A stretch of DNA of 64,000 nucleotides from an uncultured Flavobacterium sp. (GTDB lineage Bacteria > Bacteroidota > Bacteroidia > Flavobacteriales > Flavobacteriaceae). Numbering within the stretch: position 1 is the first letter of the stretch; each line of letters starts with the position of its first letter. Position numbers and translations under genes: made by a program. Location of the stretch: positions 10,792 to 74,791 of the forward strand of contig NZ_CAMIHH010000003.1 of assembly GCF_946220915.1 (NCBI RefSeq), in the 5' to 3' direction. Below the pieces are notes generated by a model, which did not search any database, was not told the DNA's origin, and was given only the letters and a program-made list of their open reading frames with translations. This document shows, piece by piece, positions 17,203-25,595 of this stretch.

Positions 17203-19311
17203 TTAGTTGAACTCAGCCCTGTTATCTTCGATATCAGCTTTATCTTTTAGCGCAGCAGATATCCTGTTAGGCACACTGCCCCTGCTTTCGGCCTTCATCC
17301 TTGTAGTGTAAGCGCTGTAATTAGGAAGCTCAGGAGCTTTTGCAACCGATTTTGTCCTTATCATGAACACACCTGTCTGGCCTGTAATCAGTCCAGATGT
17401 TTTTCCTGCGGCCAGCGCAAATGCCTTGCCCACTACCTTAGGCTCACCGCCTACATTCTGGATCATTGGGGCAGCAAGGCTCACATCGGTTGCCATGGCA
17501 ACGCTTGAACCGGTTTTTTGCGCCACCTCCTCAAGGGTAGTGCCAGTCATTTTCTTTTTGATAAGCTCTGCTTTCTTCTCGTTACGGATAAGCGGGGCAA
17601 CAGTCATTTTCGCCTCTTCCAGCGGCAGAAGGCCCTTTTCGTTGGCAGCCTTAAGCCTTGCCACAACGTGGCCCTGACCCATAGGAAGGTCAAACTTTTT
17701 AACGTCTCCAACCTTGGTATCTTTATTGAAAGCCCATTTAACTATATCCCTGTTATTGCCAAGCCCCTGAACATTCTCATCATTGGCCAGCAATTTGTTA
17801 ACGGGGGTAATGGTAAGCCCGTATTGTTTAGCCAGGTCTGCGAACGGCTTGTCGGCAGCATCCATTTCCATTTTAGATGCTTTGGTAAACAGTTCATCTG
17901 TGGTTTTTTCAGATGGCTGTATCTTTTGCGCCACCGTAGCAACCTGAACTGCTTTTGCAGCATCGTTTTTGCCAGTGATCTTGATAACGTGGTAACCGAA
18001 CTGTGTTTCTACAACCCCGATCTTACCAACAGGATTATTGAATATGAAATCGTTGAATGGCTTTACCATCTGGTTTGGCACGATGTCTTTATACTCACCG
18101 CCAGTTTCTTTAGACCCAGGGTCTTCGGTATTGTCTTTTGCCAATTGTGCAAAACCGGCAGGGTTGGCCATTGCCTGGCTCATAAGGTCGTCTGCCTTTA
18201 ACTTGGCTTCTTCCTTGCTCCTTGTAGCGCCCGGCATACCATTACCTTCAAAACCTATGAGGATATGGCTTGCAGTAACACTTCCGCCTTTGCCTACCAT
18301 CCTTGTCAATTTATAATAGCCGTTGTCAATATAAGGGCCGTATACGCCGCCTACAGGCAGGTTGAATATCTGCTCTGCGTGCTCAACAGGAAGCCTTTCT
18401 TTGGCAACGAATGCGGAATCATAAGGCATTTCAGAGTTCAGGCTTACAAATTCTGCAACATCCGTAGCTTCCCTAAAGCCGGGAAGCGTATCATTAGCTC
18501 CTGTCTTTTCATTATATTTTACACTTGGGGCCAGCAGGGCGTTGATGCTTGTCTTCATTTCAGCCTCATCTGCTGTTGATGGCTTGCCGTCAAACTTTAC
18601 GTACTCAATTTCGCGCGACTCTTCTGACTTGTATTTTTTCTCGTTCTTTTTCATGAACGCAATAAGCTCCTCGTCAGATACTTTTACCTGGTCGTCGTTT
18701 ATCGTAGTAAAAGGTACAAATACATAATCGAAAGAGGCTTTGTCACTTTCCATTCTATACTTAGCTTTTGCTTCTGCATCTGTTGCATAAAAACCAGATT
18801 TCAGCATGGTAACATAAAGCTGCCTTTTAGCCATGTTTTCAACAAGCGGCATGTTCTTTTCGATCATTTGCCACTGCTGTGGGTTTGTGGTTTTCATATT
18901 AACAAGGAACTCATTGAATTTTGCCTTGTCAAATTTTCCAAGCGCATTCAAAAACTGAGGGTTTTGGGCAACACCCGGATCCTGGGAATACATATTGAAC
19001 ACATGGTCCCTGCCTACCCTAAGCCCTGTATTTTCGAAACGTTGCTCAAAAAGTATATTGTCAACCTCCTGGTTCCAGACTGCATTGGCGGCCTGTGTGC
19101 CCGTAACGCCCTGCTGCCTTGATTGGAAATCGTTCACTTTCTGGAAAAATTCCTGTGCCATGATGTCTTTGCCATTCACACTTCCCACCTCTTTGGTAAC
19201 GCCAAAACCGCCACTGTTTATGATATCGCCAATGATAAAGGCCAATAAACAGAATCCGATAACCAGTATCAGAAGGAGCGAACGCTGCCTAATTTTTGAT
19301 AAAACCGCCAT
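17203..19311 (-). CDS. PpiD/SurA-like peptidyl-prolyl isomerase, membrane-anchored
   Basis: This 702-residue envelope chaperone begins with a single transmembrane helix (about 12-30, LLLILVIGFCLLAFIIG), then a SurA/PpiD-type N-terminal domain and a parvulin rotamase domain (about 340-450: ASHILIGFEG, PGSKETGGEYKDI, VKPFNDFIF, ETQFGYHVIKIT). A second, weaker parvulin-like region may follow. The architecture matches PpiD, which assists outer-membrane protein folding from the inner membrane. It sits at the end of a block with LptC and a beta-barrel protein, but a 100-nt gap to the CNNM gene leaves room for its own promoter. Confidence 0.9.
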   Translation of the reverse strand: MAVLSKIRQRSLLLILVIGFCLLAFIIGDIINSGGFGVTKEVGSVNGKDIMAQEFFQKVNDFQSRQQGVTGTQAANAVWNQEVDNILFEQRFENTGLRVGRDHVFNMYSQDPGVAQNPQFLNALGKFDKAKFNEFLVNMKTTNPQQWQMIEKNMPLVENMAKRQLYVTMLKSGFYATDAEAKAKYRMESDKASFDYVFVPFTTINDDQVKVSDEELIAFMKKNEKKYKSEESREIEYVKFDGKPSTADEAEMKTSINALLAPSVKYNEKTGANDTLPGFREATDVAEFVSLNSEMPYDSAFVAKERLPVEHAEQIFNLPVGGVYGPYIDNGYYKLTRMVGKGGSVTASHILIGFEGNGMPGATRSKEEAKLKADDLMSQAMANPAGFAQLAKDNTEDPGSKETGGEYKDIVPNQMVKPFNDFIFNNPVGKIGVVETQFGYHVIKITGKNDAAKAVQVATVAQKIQPSEKTTDELFTKASKMEMDAADKPFADLAKQYGLTITPVNKLLANDENVQGLGNNRDIVKWAFNKDTKVGDVKKFDLPMGQGHVVARLKAANEKGLLPLEEAKMTVAPLIRNEKKAELIKKKMTGTTLEEVAQKTGSSVAMATDVSLAAPMIQNVGGEPKVVGKAFALAAGKTSGLITGQTGVFMIRTKSVAKAPELPNYSAYTTRMKAESRGSVPNRISAALKDKADIEDNRAEFN

Positions 19312-19411
19312 TTTTAATGTTGTTAAATTTTATTTCAGTGGGCGAAAATACAATTATCTGTTTAATAATAAAAGGAGTGGGCTTATATTTTTGCCACTGC
19401 CGTAATTTTTT

Positions 19412-20680
19412 TTATTCCTGCTTTATACGCACCACTTTAACAAGGGTTATAATTTTGGCCGAAGCCTGTTCAACGGTCAGTTCAAACCCCTGTGCCACCA
19501 CTTTATTGCCTGGTTTGGGTATCTGCCCCGCATAAAACACCATAAAACCACCCAGTGAATTATAAGACTCCGATACCGGGATGGCAAGCTTGTACCTCTC
19601 GTTTATATATTCTATGCCAAGGCTTGCGGAAAACACGTAGCCACCTCCGGGCAATGCAGTTTCTATACGCTCCTGCTCATCAAGATCGTGCTCATCCTCG
19701 ATTTCACCAAAAAGCTCCTCAATGATGTCTTCGATGGTAACGATTCCCGCCGTGCTCCCGTCATCATTAAGGATGACTGCCATGCTTTTCCTTTTCCGGG
19801 TAAGCTGGTCCAGGAGGTCCTTGATCAAAACATTGCCTGTTGCACGCTCAATGCGGGTCATTCCCGAATATACCGTTTTTGGGTTTTTAAACATCTCAAA
19901 AGAATGGACATAACCGCTAATGCCATTCAGGTCATTTTCGTATACAACAATTTTTGAATATCCCGTATCAATAAAAAGCTGCCGTAATTCGGCAACATCA
20001 TCGTTTAGTTCTATAGCCGCGATCTCGGTATGCGGTGTCATTACCTCCCTGGCGGTAAGCCCGGAGAACCCAAGCGCATTCCGAAATATCTGTATTTCAG
20101 GGTCAATTACCTCATGGCTGTTTGCACTGTCAAGCTGCTCATTTAAATAGGTGCCGAGCTCCCCCCGGGTAAAAAATGCGCGGCGGGTATCCCCTTTTGT
20201 CCCGAGGATCCTTACCAATATAAAATCGGACAGTGCTATAATAACTTTTGAAACGCCATTGAACAGGCAGTAAAAAACATAAGCGGGCAATGCAAATACT
20301 TTTATAAGCCTGTTGGCATAAACCTGAAAAAATATCTTGGGGATAAACTCGGCAGTAAGGAGTATGATGAACGAGGAGATCACTATCTGGAGCAGCAGCT
20401 GCCAGGCAATGTGCATTCCTCCCGAAGAAGGATAAACCCATTGCAGCACATTACTGCCCATGTAATACCCGTACACCACCAGCGCTATGCTGTTGCCTGC
20501 CAGCATGGACACCATGAAGAGCGCAGGCTTCTCTGTAAGACGGGTAAGGATTTTGGATATGATGTCCGGTTGTTTTTTCTCAACTTCAAGGTATACTTTA
20601 TTGGAAGAAACATAGGCGATCTCCATACCCGAAAAGAATGCGGAAAGTAGCAGGCAAACTATGATAACTGCTGTTTCCAT
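19412..20680 (-). CDS. CNNM/CorC-type membrane protein with CBS pair (hemolysin family)
   Basis: The 422-residue protein has an N-terminal DUF21/CNNM transmembrane domain (about 1-190, four hydrophobic segments), a tandem CBS domain (about 210-335: REVMTPHTEIAAIEL, SMAVILNDDGSTAGIVTIED) and a C-terminal CorC_HlyC domain (about 345-420). Relatives are Mg2+/Co2+ efflux-type transporters, and the 'hemolysin' label is historical. GldE of gliding bacteria belongs to the same family, but its usual partners (gldD, mutY, ssb) are absent, so I do not call it GldE. It starts 11 nt after the 61-residue membrane protein gene and is probably in the same transcript. Confidence 0.88.
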   Translation of the reverse strand: METAVIIVCLLLSAFFSGMEIAYVSSNKVYLEVEKKQPDIISKILTRLTEKPALFMVSMLAGNSIALVVYGYYMGSNVLQWVYPSSGGMHIAWQLLLQIVISSFIILLTAEFIPKIFFQVYANRLIKVFALPAYVFYCLFNGVSKVIIALSDFILVRILGTKGDTRRAFFTRGELGTYLNEQLDSANSHEVIDPEIQIFRNALGFSGLTAREVMTPHTEIAAIELNDDVAELRQLFIDTGYSKIVVYENDLNGISGYVHSFEMFKNPKTVYSGMTRIERATGNVLIKDLLDQLTRKRKSMAVILNDDGSTAGIVTIEDIIEELFGEIEDEHDLDEQERIETALPGGGYVFSASLGIEYINERYKLAIPVSESYNSLGGFMVFYAGQIPKPGNKVVAQGFELTVEQASAKIITLVKVVRIKQE

Positions 20681-20691
20681 AGGGCATATTT

Positions 20692-20877
20692 CTATTTCTT
20701 GTTATCGAACCTTTTGTAGTAATTCCTCCGGAAGAAGAACATGAAAATGGCCACGCCGGTAAAAATAAAGCTGATCACGGCATCTTTACCATCCCTGAGA
20801 TTGGTAATCGCATCATACAAAAAAAGTGCGGCAAAAATCAAAAACAAATAAGGCGCATATTTCCAATACATTTTCAT
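20692..20877 (-). CDS. Small two-helix membrane protein, unknown function
   Basis: The 61-residue product has two hydrophobic segments (about 8-21, APYLFLIFAALFLY; about 33-49, AVISFIFTGVAIFMFFF) separated by the polar turn DAITNLRDGKD and ends in a strongly basic tail (RRNYYKRFDNKK). I do not recognise a named family. It is packed between lptC (6 nt away) and the CNNM gene (14 nt away), which strongly suggests co-expression. The positive-inside rule would put the tail in the cytoplasm. Confidence 0.75.
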   Translation of the reverse strand: MKMYWKYAPYLFLIFAALFLYDAITNLRDGKDAVISFIFTGVAIFMFFFRRNYYKRFDNKK

Positions 20878-20883
20878 ATTCTT

Positions 20884-21432
20884 TTAGTCAACATTATTGA
20901 TCCTGGCATTATTGCGCTGCGCGTTGAAAACTTTAAAGTCTTTGCTAAAGTCTACGCCCGGCCCTTCAATATAGCTGCCTTTTTCATCTGTAAATTTAAA
21001 TTCTTTTTCGGTATAAAACCACTCATTTTTCTGGTCATAGTACAATTGGGATGTTTCCAGCACCTTTCCGTCATCCGACGTGATCTTTACGTTGCCCTGC
21101 AGGTCGATTATATTATCCGGGTTGCTATACTGTATGGCATAATCTGACACTACATAGCTTTTCTTTTGTGCGTCATCCAGCAAGGTTACGTGCACTCCTT
21201 TCGGGAACTCATTAAAGCCATATTGCAGGTTAGAATAATCAAGCATCAGGGGGCTTACCAGTATAGCCTTTACCTTGCCGGAATCGGTATATTTCAGGTT
21301 GATATTCTCGGTCTCCCCGGCCGGGTTGAAGGCAACAGTGTTTATGCGCTGCACTTCCTTAAAATTACTTTCGCAGGAGCACAACACCGCAATAACTAAA
21401 GCCATCAGGGCATATATTGTAAAGCCTTTCAT
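20884..21432 (-). CDS. lptC: LptC-type LPS export lipoprotein
   Basis: I take the ATG at 21432, giving a 182-residue protein beginning MKGFTIYALMALVIAVLCSC. This is a lipoprotein signal with the lipobox cysteine followed by ESN, and it starts 4 nt beyond the TPR gene stop. A longer in-frame extension would overlap that gene and bury the signal. The mature part is a beta-rich LptC/OstA-like jellyroll (VSDYAIQYSNPDNIIDLQG, TSQLYYDQKNEWFYTEKE). LptC passes lipopolysaccharide from LptBFG to LptA. A lipobox rather than a plain membrane anchor is seen in Bacteroidota versions. Confidence 0.85.
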   Translation of the reverse strand: MKGFTIYALMALVIAVLCSCESNFKEVQRINTVAFNPAGETENINLKYTDSGKVKAILVSPLMLDYSNLQYGFNEFPKGVHVTLLDDAQKKSYVVSDYAIQYSNPDNIIDLQGNVKITSDDGKVLETSQLYYDQKNEWFYTEKEFKFTDEKGSYIEGPGVDFSKDFKVFNAQRNNARINNVD

Positions 21433-21436
21433 TAGT

Positions 21437-22801
21437 TTACAGGGTTGGTACGGTAACCGATTCATTAATCCAGCACCCATACTTTATGGTATCGCCCTTC
21501 TTCTTTTTAGCCGTTTTTGCTTCATCCTTGGTCGGCCTGCCTTTCTCGAAATTTTTAATCATCGAGGCAACGGTGGTTTTATACCTCGGCTCTGCCGCTT
21601 CGGCTTTCTTGATTGTCTCAATAGCCAGCCAGTTCAGGGCTTTCCTTTCAAATTCAGAAAGGCCGCACTCTTTACCGGCAGAGGTATACATTTCGGCGAG
21701 CAGGATGTAGGGCTTGCCAAAAAGGGCATTAGCAGCAACTGCTTTAAGTGCAAACTCCTTGGCCTTTGCTTTATCGGAATTCCTGAAAATGGATGCGATA
21801 TCGTAATACAGGCCGGCCTTTTTATCAATTGATGATTCCAGGGTGGCCGACTGCTCAAAATATACAATGGCCTGCTTTGGGTTGCGCCTCTTCAACTCTA
21901 TGTTGCCAACCATGTAGGCGGTTTGTGCCGATGGTTTCGCATTATGTATGGCCAGCGCACCTTTATAAAGCACCGCAGAATTATAGCATTTATTACTGTA
22001 CATGCCGGTTGCCATGCCCTCCAGCCACGCGAAGTCGTTTTTATTTTTTTCGTAGTTCTTCTCGTAATAAGCTTCGAGCTTATCGCATGTAAAATACCTT
22101 GACGACTGCCTTGCCATATTATCAGCCACAGCATCGAGCGCATCAGTAGTAACGGCAGCATCAGCAATCAGCCGCAGTTCGGCAGCCGAAAGTTTTTCGG
22201 TTTCCTGCTTTTTGATAAGCGCTTCCTTTTGGGCAGTTATCCTGGTTTTTGCAAAGGCTACCTGCGCGGCAATGGCACCATATTTCTCTATGAATTGTTC
22301 CTGGGTAATACCTTTGTTACCAGAATCATACTGCTTTAAGTAAAGATTAAAATAGGCCTCGATGGCATTATAATCTGTAAATGCGTCCTTATTTCCCGCA
22401 AAAGCAGCATCAAGAAGCTTGTATACCTCATCATCGGTTGCAAACTTATGCTCTTTTTGCAGAAGCGCTTTTTTTACCGCACCATCATTTTTAGGGAAAT
22501 AGCGGGCATATTCCGTATAAAGTCCCGCAAGGTCATCAATATGCTTTTGCTTTTCGGGCGTGGCAGGGGCTGTTTCGATCTTGTATTCCAGCACTTTCTG
22601 GCCAAAAACGTATAGCCTGTCACTATATTCAGGACATTTTTTCCTCAGGTCGGGCATTTGCGCATAAGCTTCATCGTAATTGAGCGCGCTTACGGCTTGT
22701 TCAAATACCCTAAACGCGGCTTCACATTTCGGGGTTCCCTGGGCGGCAACCGAAAGGGTAAATACACTTACTGCAAATACTGTTAAAAGCCGTGTTTTCA
22801 T
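21437..22801 (-). CDS. Exported TPR-repeat protein
   Basis: The 454-residue product has a signal peptide (about 1-20, ending VAAQ) followed by helical repeats. Clear TPR-like units lie at about 280-370 (SNKCYNSAVLYKGALAIH, NPKQAIVYFEQSATLE, SDKAKAKEFALKAVAAN). A conserved-looking C-terminus after a Lys-rich linker ends GDTIKYGCWINESVTVPTL. No enzymatic motif is seen, so a protein-protein scaffold in the periplasm or outer membrane is likely. It lies between a beta-barrel gene (15 nt) and lptC (4 nt), which suggests a role in envelope assembly, by inference from context. Confidence 0.82.
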   Translation of the reverse strand: MKTRLLTVFAVSVFTLSVAAQGTPKCEAAFRVFEQAVSALNYDEAYAQMPDLRKKCPEYSDRLYVFGQKVLEYKIETAPATPEKQKHIDDLAGLYTEYARYFPKNDGAVKKALLQKEHKFATDDEVYKLLDAAFAGNKDAFTDYNAIEAYFNLYLKQYDSGNKGITQEQFIEKYGAIAAQVAFAKTRITAQKEALIKKQETEKLSAAELRLIADAAVTTDALDAVADNMARQSSRYFTCDKLEAYYEKNYEKNKNDFAWLEGMATGMYSNKCYNSAVLYKGALAIHNAKPSAQTAYMVGNIELKRRNPKQAIVYFEQSATLESSIDKKAGLYYDIASIFRNSDKAKAKEFALKAVAANALFGKPYILLAEMYTSAGKECGLSEFERKALNWLAIETIKKAEAAEPRYKTTVASMIKNFEKGRPTKDEAKTAKKKKGDTIKYGCWINESVTVPTL

Positions 22802-22816
22802 GCCAGATACATTTAA

Positions 22817-24079
22817 TTAATCATACTTACGTTTTACAAACCACCTGTCGCTTATCGAAAGGCTTACAAACAGGTTTAGGTAATTTTCCTGTATTAGGTT
22901 AGCACTTGTAGTGCCCCTTATGCCATATTCAGCGCCTATGTTAAGGTTGGACCCGCCAAGAAGCGGCAGCCCTATACCAAGGCTCACGCCCATGTCATTG
23001 ATCGACTCCCCATTGATTACAAGCCCGGTTTTTTCATATCTCAAACCGGCCCTGTAAGTCATCCTGCTAAGATAGCTGTTAAATGACAAATATTTCGGAA
23101 TATAATATCCTCCCAATGAAAATTTATGTGCAGCTTCAAAACCGGCACTGGTAACAGCGTCAAACCGGTTACCCAGCTCATTGCTTTCCTGGAAAGTATA
23201 TTCTGCCCCCACAAACCATTTTCTTGCCTCGCCAAAACCCGAACCAAAACTGAATTTAGACGGCAGCCTCAGTTTTTCTTCAGAGATCGACTGGTCTATC
23301 TGGTCCATCACGATCTCATCATTGGAATTGGTAAGTGTTATGGTCGCAATTTCCCTTTCGGTACTGCTCTTAAGCGTGCTTTGCGGCGTATAGGTCGCAC
23401 TGGCAACCCATTCATGCTTATCACTCACCTTTGCCTGGTATACCGCGCCAATATTGAAAGACGCGCCACTGTAGTCCGAATTATTTATTTCCCTCGTCGG
23501 GTATTGTATTGCCGCATCGGGTATTCCCGTTATGCTTTTGGTTTCGATCTGCCCGAAATTGTACTGAAATTCGGCACCAACGCTGAATTTTGGAGTGATC
23601 TTATACGAAGCGCCACCGAAAACACGGTTGAGGCCGCCATTCCCGTTAAATCGCCTGAAACGCATAAGCCCGTCTGCCGGGTCTGCAGATTCATTCTCTA
23701 TCCTGTAGCCTACCGCCGTAAAAGGCATGATCCCAAATGCAAAGCCAAGCTTTTTTACCGGTATGGCCACGGCAATATAATCGAATGTGGTCCTGTTGGC
23801 CTCATCATTTTGAGTAGAGGTCTTAAACTTTGTTTGTGTATTGCTTGCCCCAAGGGTAAAAGTAGTCCACTTGAGCGACGAATAAGTTGCGGGGTTTTGC
23901 AGGTTCAGGTGGATGCTGTCCGGGATGATCCCCAGCCCTCCCATGGACCTGTTCTCAACAGTGCCTTTAAATTTTGCATCGCCAATGCCATAGTATGAAT
24001 AAGGTGAGGCATTATTTTCCTGCGAAAAAACAACAGTGGACATAAGGAGGCAAAAGCCTGCAATAATTTTTTTGATCAT
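22817..24079 (-). CDS. Outer-membrane beta-barrel protein (FadL/OmpP1-like)
   Basis: The 420-residue product has a signal peptide (about 1-20, ending VVFSQ) and alternating amphipathic strands through to the C-terminus. N-terminal SPYSYYGIGD and SMGGLGI resemble the start of FadL/OmpP1-type barrels of Bacteroidota. The last strands read LFVSLSISDRWFVKRKYD. Its ATG overlaps the coaX stop codon (ATGA), so the two genes are translationally coupled. The substrate is unknown. No plug or TonB box is seen. Confidence 0.8.
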   Translation of the reverse strand: MIKKIIAGFCLLMSTVVFSQENNASPYSYYGIGDAKFKGTVENRSMGGLGIIPDSIHLNLQNPATYSSLKWTTFTLGASNTQTKFKTSTQNDEANRTTFDYIAVAIPVKKLGFAFGIMPFTAVGYRIENESADPADGLMRFRRFNGNGGLNRVFGGASYKITPKFSVGAEFQYNFGQIETKSITGIPDAAIQYPTREINNSDYSGASFNIGAVYQAKVSDKHEWVASATYTPQSTLKSSTEREIATITLTNSNDEIVMDQIDQSISEEKLRLPSKFSFGSGFGEARKWFVGAEYTFQESNELGNRFDAVTSAGFEAAHKFSLGGYYIPKYLSFNSYLSRMTYRAGLRYEKTGLVINGESINDMGVSLGIGLPLLGGSNLNIGAEYGIRGTTSANLIQENYLNLFVSLSISDRWFVKRKYD

Positions 24080-24807
24080 TTCCTGTTTGTATATAAATAT
24101 AAAAGATTCAGACTTTCCAGCAGAAAATTTGAATTGGCAAATATGGTGCTTTTTAATCGTTTAGCCAAAAAATCAGCATCTCCCCCCGTCAATATTATCA
24201 TTACCTCCTGATACTGTTCACGATACTGTGCAACAAACCCTTCAAGTTCAAACAGCAGCCCGTTTACCGCACCCGAATGCATGGCCATTATGGTAGAGCT
24301 GCCTGTAACGCCCCCGGGCATTTCCGGATATAACAACGGAAGTTTTGCCGTAAAAGTATGCATGGCGTTATACCGCATTTGCAGTCCCGGCGAAATGGCA
24401 CCACCAGGGTAATTGTCCCCGCTGTCGATAAAATCGTATGTCACGCATGTACCGGCATCGACCACCAGCCTGTTGCGCCCGGGAAATTGCAGTACAGCAC
24501 CCGCAGCAAGCACCATCCTGTCGATGCCTAAAGTTTCGGGCGTACCGTACTTATTTTGGAACGGAAAAGCAAAATCCCGGTTTACCTCCAGCAATTGTGT
24601 TTTTTCCTTCAGCAATAAAAACAGGCTTTCCTCTTCTTTTCCTACCGATACGAGTATGCTTTGGGTGATCTGAGGGTGGCTTTCAAAAATTTTTTCGACG
24701 TGGGCAGCAGCAGTATTTTTATCGAATATAAATTTTTCAACGAGCACAGCCTCCTCAAAAACAGCCGCTTTGATCCTGGTATTGCCGATATCTACCGCTA
24801 AAAGCAT
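24076..24807 (-). CDS. coaX: Type III pantothenate kinase CoaX
   Basis: The first committed step of coenzyme A synthesis: pantothenate is phosphorylated by ATP. The protein is 243 residues when started at the ATG at 24807, giving MLLAVDIGNTRIKAAVFEE with the phosphate-1 Asp of the ASKHA fold. A longer upstream frame runs through the promoter and is rejected. Further motifs are GIDRMVLAAGA, VVDAGTCVTYDFID, PGGAISPGLQMRY and ILTGGDADFLAKRL. It heads the envelope operon (barrel, TPR, lptC). The pairing of a CoA gene with lipopolysaccharide export genes appears to be an arrangement of convenience. Confidence 0.94.
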   Translation of the reverse strand: MLLAVDIGNTRIKAAVFEEAVLVEKFIFDKNTAAAHVEKIFESHPQITQSILVSVGKEEESLFLLLKEKTQLLEVNRDFAFPFQNKYGTPETLGIDRMVLAAGAVLQFPGRNRLVVDAGTCVTYDFIDSGDNYPGGAISPGLQMRYNAMHTFTAKLPLLYPEMPGGVTGSSTIMAMHSGAVNGLLFELEGFVAQYREQYQEVMIILTGGDADFLAKRLKSTIFANSNFLLESLNLLYLYTNRK

Positions 24808-24826
24808 TTTCTCTTTGTTAGTGCGG

Positions 24827-24834
24827 CAAAGATA
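24827..24834 (-). promoter_or_regulatory. Candidate -7 box TATCTTTG for the coaX-lptC unit
   Basis: Read on the minus strand this is TATCTTTG, 20 nt before the chosen coaX start. It supports that start over any longer frame. Confidence 0.5.
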
Positions 24835-24859
24835 GTGATTGATTTTTTTTATCTTTTGT

Positions 24860-24890
24860 TTTGGATAATATAAAAATGGTTCTATATTTG
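24860..24890 (+). promoter_or_regulatory. Bacteroidota promoter for tRNA-Phe (TTTG-N19-TATATTTG)
   Basis: TTTG (24860-24863), a 19-nt spacer and TATATTTG (24883-24890) match both boxes of the Bacteroidota housekeeping promoter. Transcription would start near 24896, about 45 nt before the tRNA. Confidence 0.7.
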
Positions 24891-24940
24891 CACCCGCAAT
24901 GAAGCACAGGAAACACTGCCGTAACATTGCAAAACATAAT

Positions 24941-25013
24941 GGTACCTTAGCTCAGTTGGTAGAGCAATGGACTGAAAATCCATGTGTCCCTGGTTCGATT
25001 CCTGGAGGTACCA
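24941..25013 (+). tRNA. tRNA-Phe (anticodon GAA)
   Basis: The full cloverleaf can be drawn. Acceptor GGTACCT pairs with AGGTACC, D-stem GCTC with GAGC, anticodon stem ATGGA with TCCAT around the loop CTGAAAA (anticodon GAA), and T-stem CCTGG with CCTGG's partner around TTCGATT. Discriminator base is A and the 3' CCA is not encoded. A promoter precedes and a terminator follows, so it is an independent unit. Confidence 0.97.
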
Positions 25014-25020
25014 CATAAAG

Positions 25021-25050
25021 AAACCCACTCAATGCGAGTGGGTTTTTTGG
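25021..25050 (+). terminator. Rho-independent terminator of tRNA-Phe
   Basis: Stem AACCCACTC/GAGTGGGTT with the 5-nt loop AATGC is followed by a T-rich run. It begins about 8 nt after the tRNA 3' end. Confidence 0.9.
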
Positions 25051-25199
25051 TTTTTCAGGACAACGGCATACCTATCTTAAAACGTTATAAGATATAAACA
25101 TTGAACGATGGATGATGTAAAAATGATCTGCACCCCTTTTTTTATTTTTTTTTATATCATCATTGCATTTGAAAGACCATAATGATTCTGTCCAGATAG

Positions 25200-25573
25200 G
25201 AAAAATGCGCCTTTGGAGCATTCGCAATATCCATAGACAAGTATCCTGAAAGCTATATGGTAAGCTTTAAAGACCAAAAATTAAAGTAATTGATAAAACA
25301 GTGCGCTTTTTCATATCAGAAAAAGAGTTCGAACATCTTTACTCTCTTATAATGGCAAGCCTTGACAAAATACCAAATGATGAACTGCTCATTGAACTTA
25401 ATGCTGGGACCACCTGGCTGCGCTTCGATAAGAACATGGGCATTGCGAGCCTTCAGATCAAATATTCTGCCGAAAAAGATTATGGCTCTGCTGCCGAAAG
25501 CAACTTTCTTACCAGGTGCCCTAATTGTACTCATTTTTATAAAATCCTTGCCTGCCATTTCCCCATTCCCTAA
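25200..25573 (+). pseudogene. Possible small gene or frameshifted remnant, unknown family
   Basis: From 25301 (GTG) or 25352 (ATG) to 25573, an open frame has codon use like the neighbours and reads plausibly as protein ([38 protein letters not shown]). Immediately upstream, another frame (25200-25289) gives CAFGAFAISIDKYPESYMVSFKDQ-type sequence. It would join the first frame smoothly if one more A were present in the run near 25276-25280. No ATG precedes the first part. It could be a decayed gene, a small real gene starting at 25352, or chance. I recognise no family. The rest of the 25051-25595 gap shows nothing beyond AT-rich sequence. Confidence 0.3.
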
Positions 25574-25595
25574 CTTTACACTTCAAAATTTCCCC

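Noticed and set aside
19412..20680. Naming the CNNM/CBS protein GldE
   Set aside because: Family match only. The gldD/ssb/mutY neighbours of GldE are absent.
23126..23998. 290-codon open frame antisense to the beta-barrel gene
   Set aside because: Shadow frame. The minus-strand protein has a signal peptide and typical barrel strands, so that one is real.
24808..24927. Upstream extension of coaX
   Set aside because: The extension overlaps promoter boxes and does not match the CoaX N-terminus, which begins at MLLAVDIGNT.
25362..25595. Upstream extension of the DUF255 gene
   Set aside because: Open frame without homologous sequence. The conserved N-terminus starts at the ATG at 25596.
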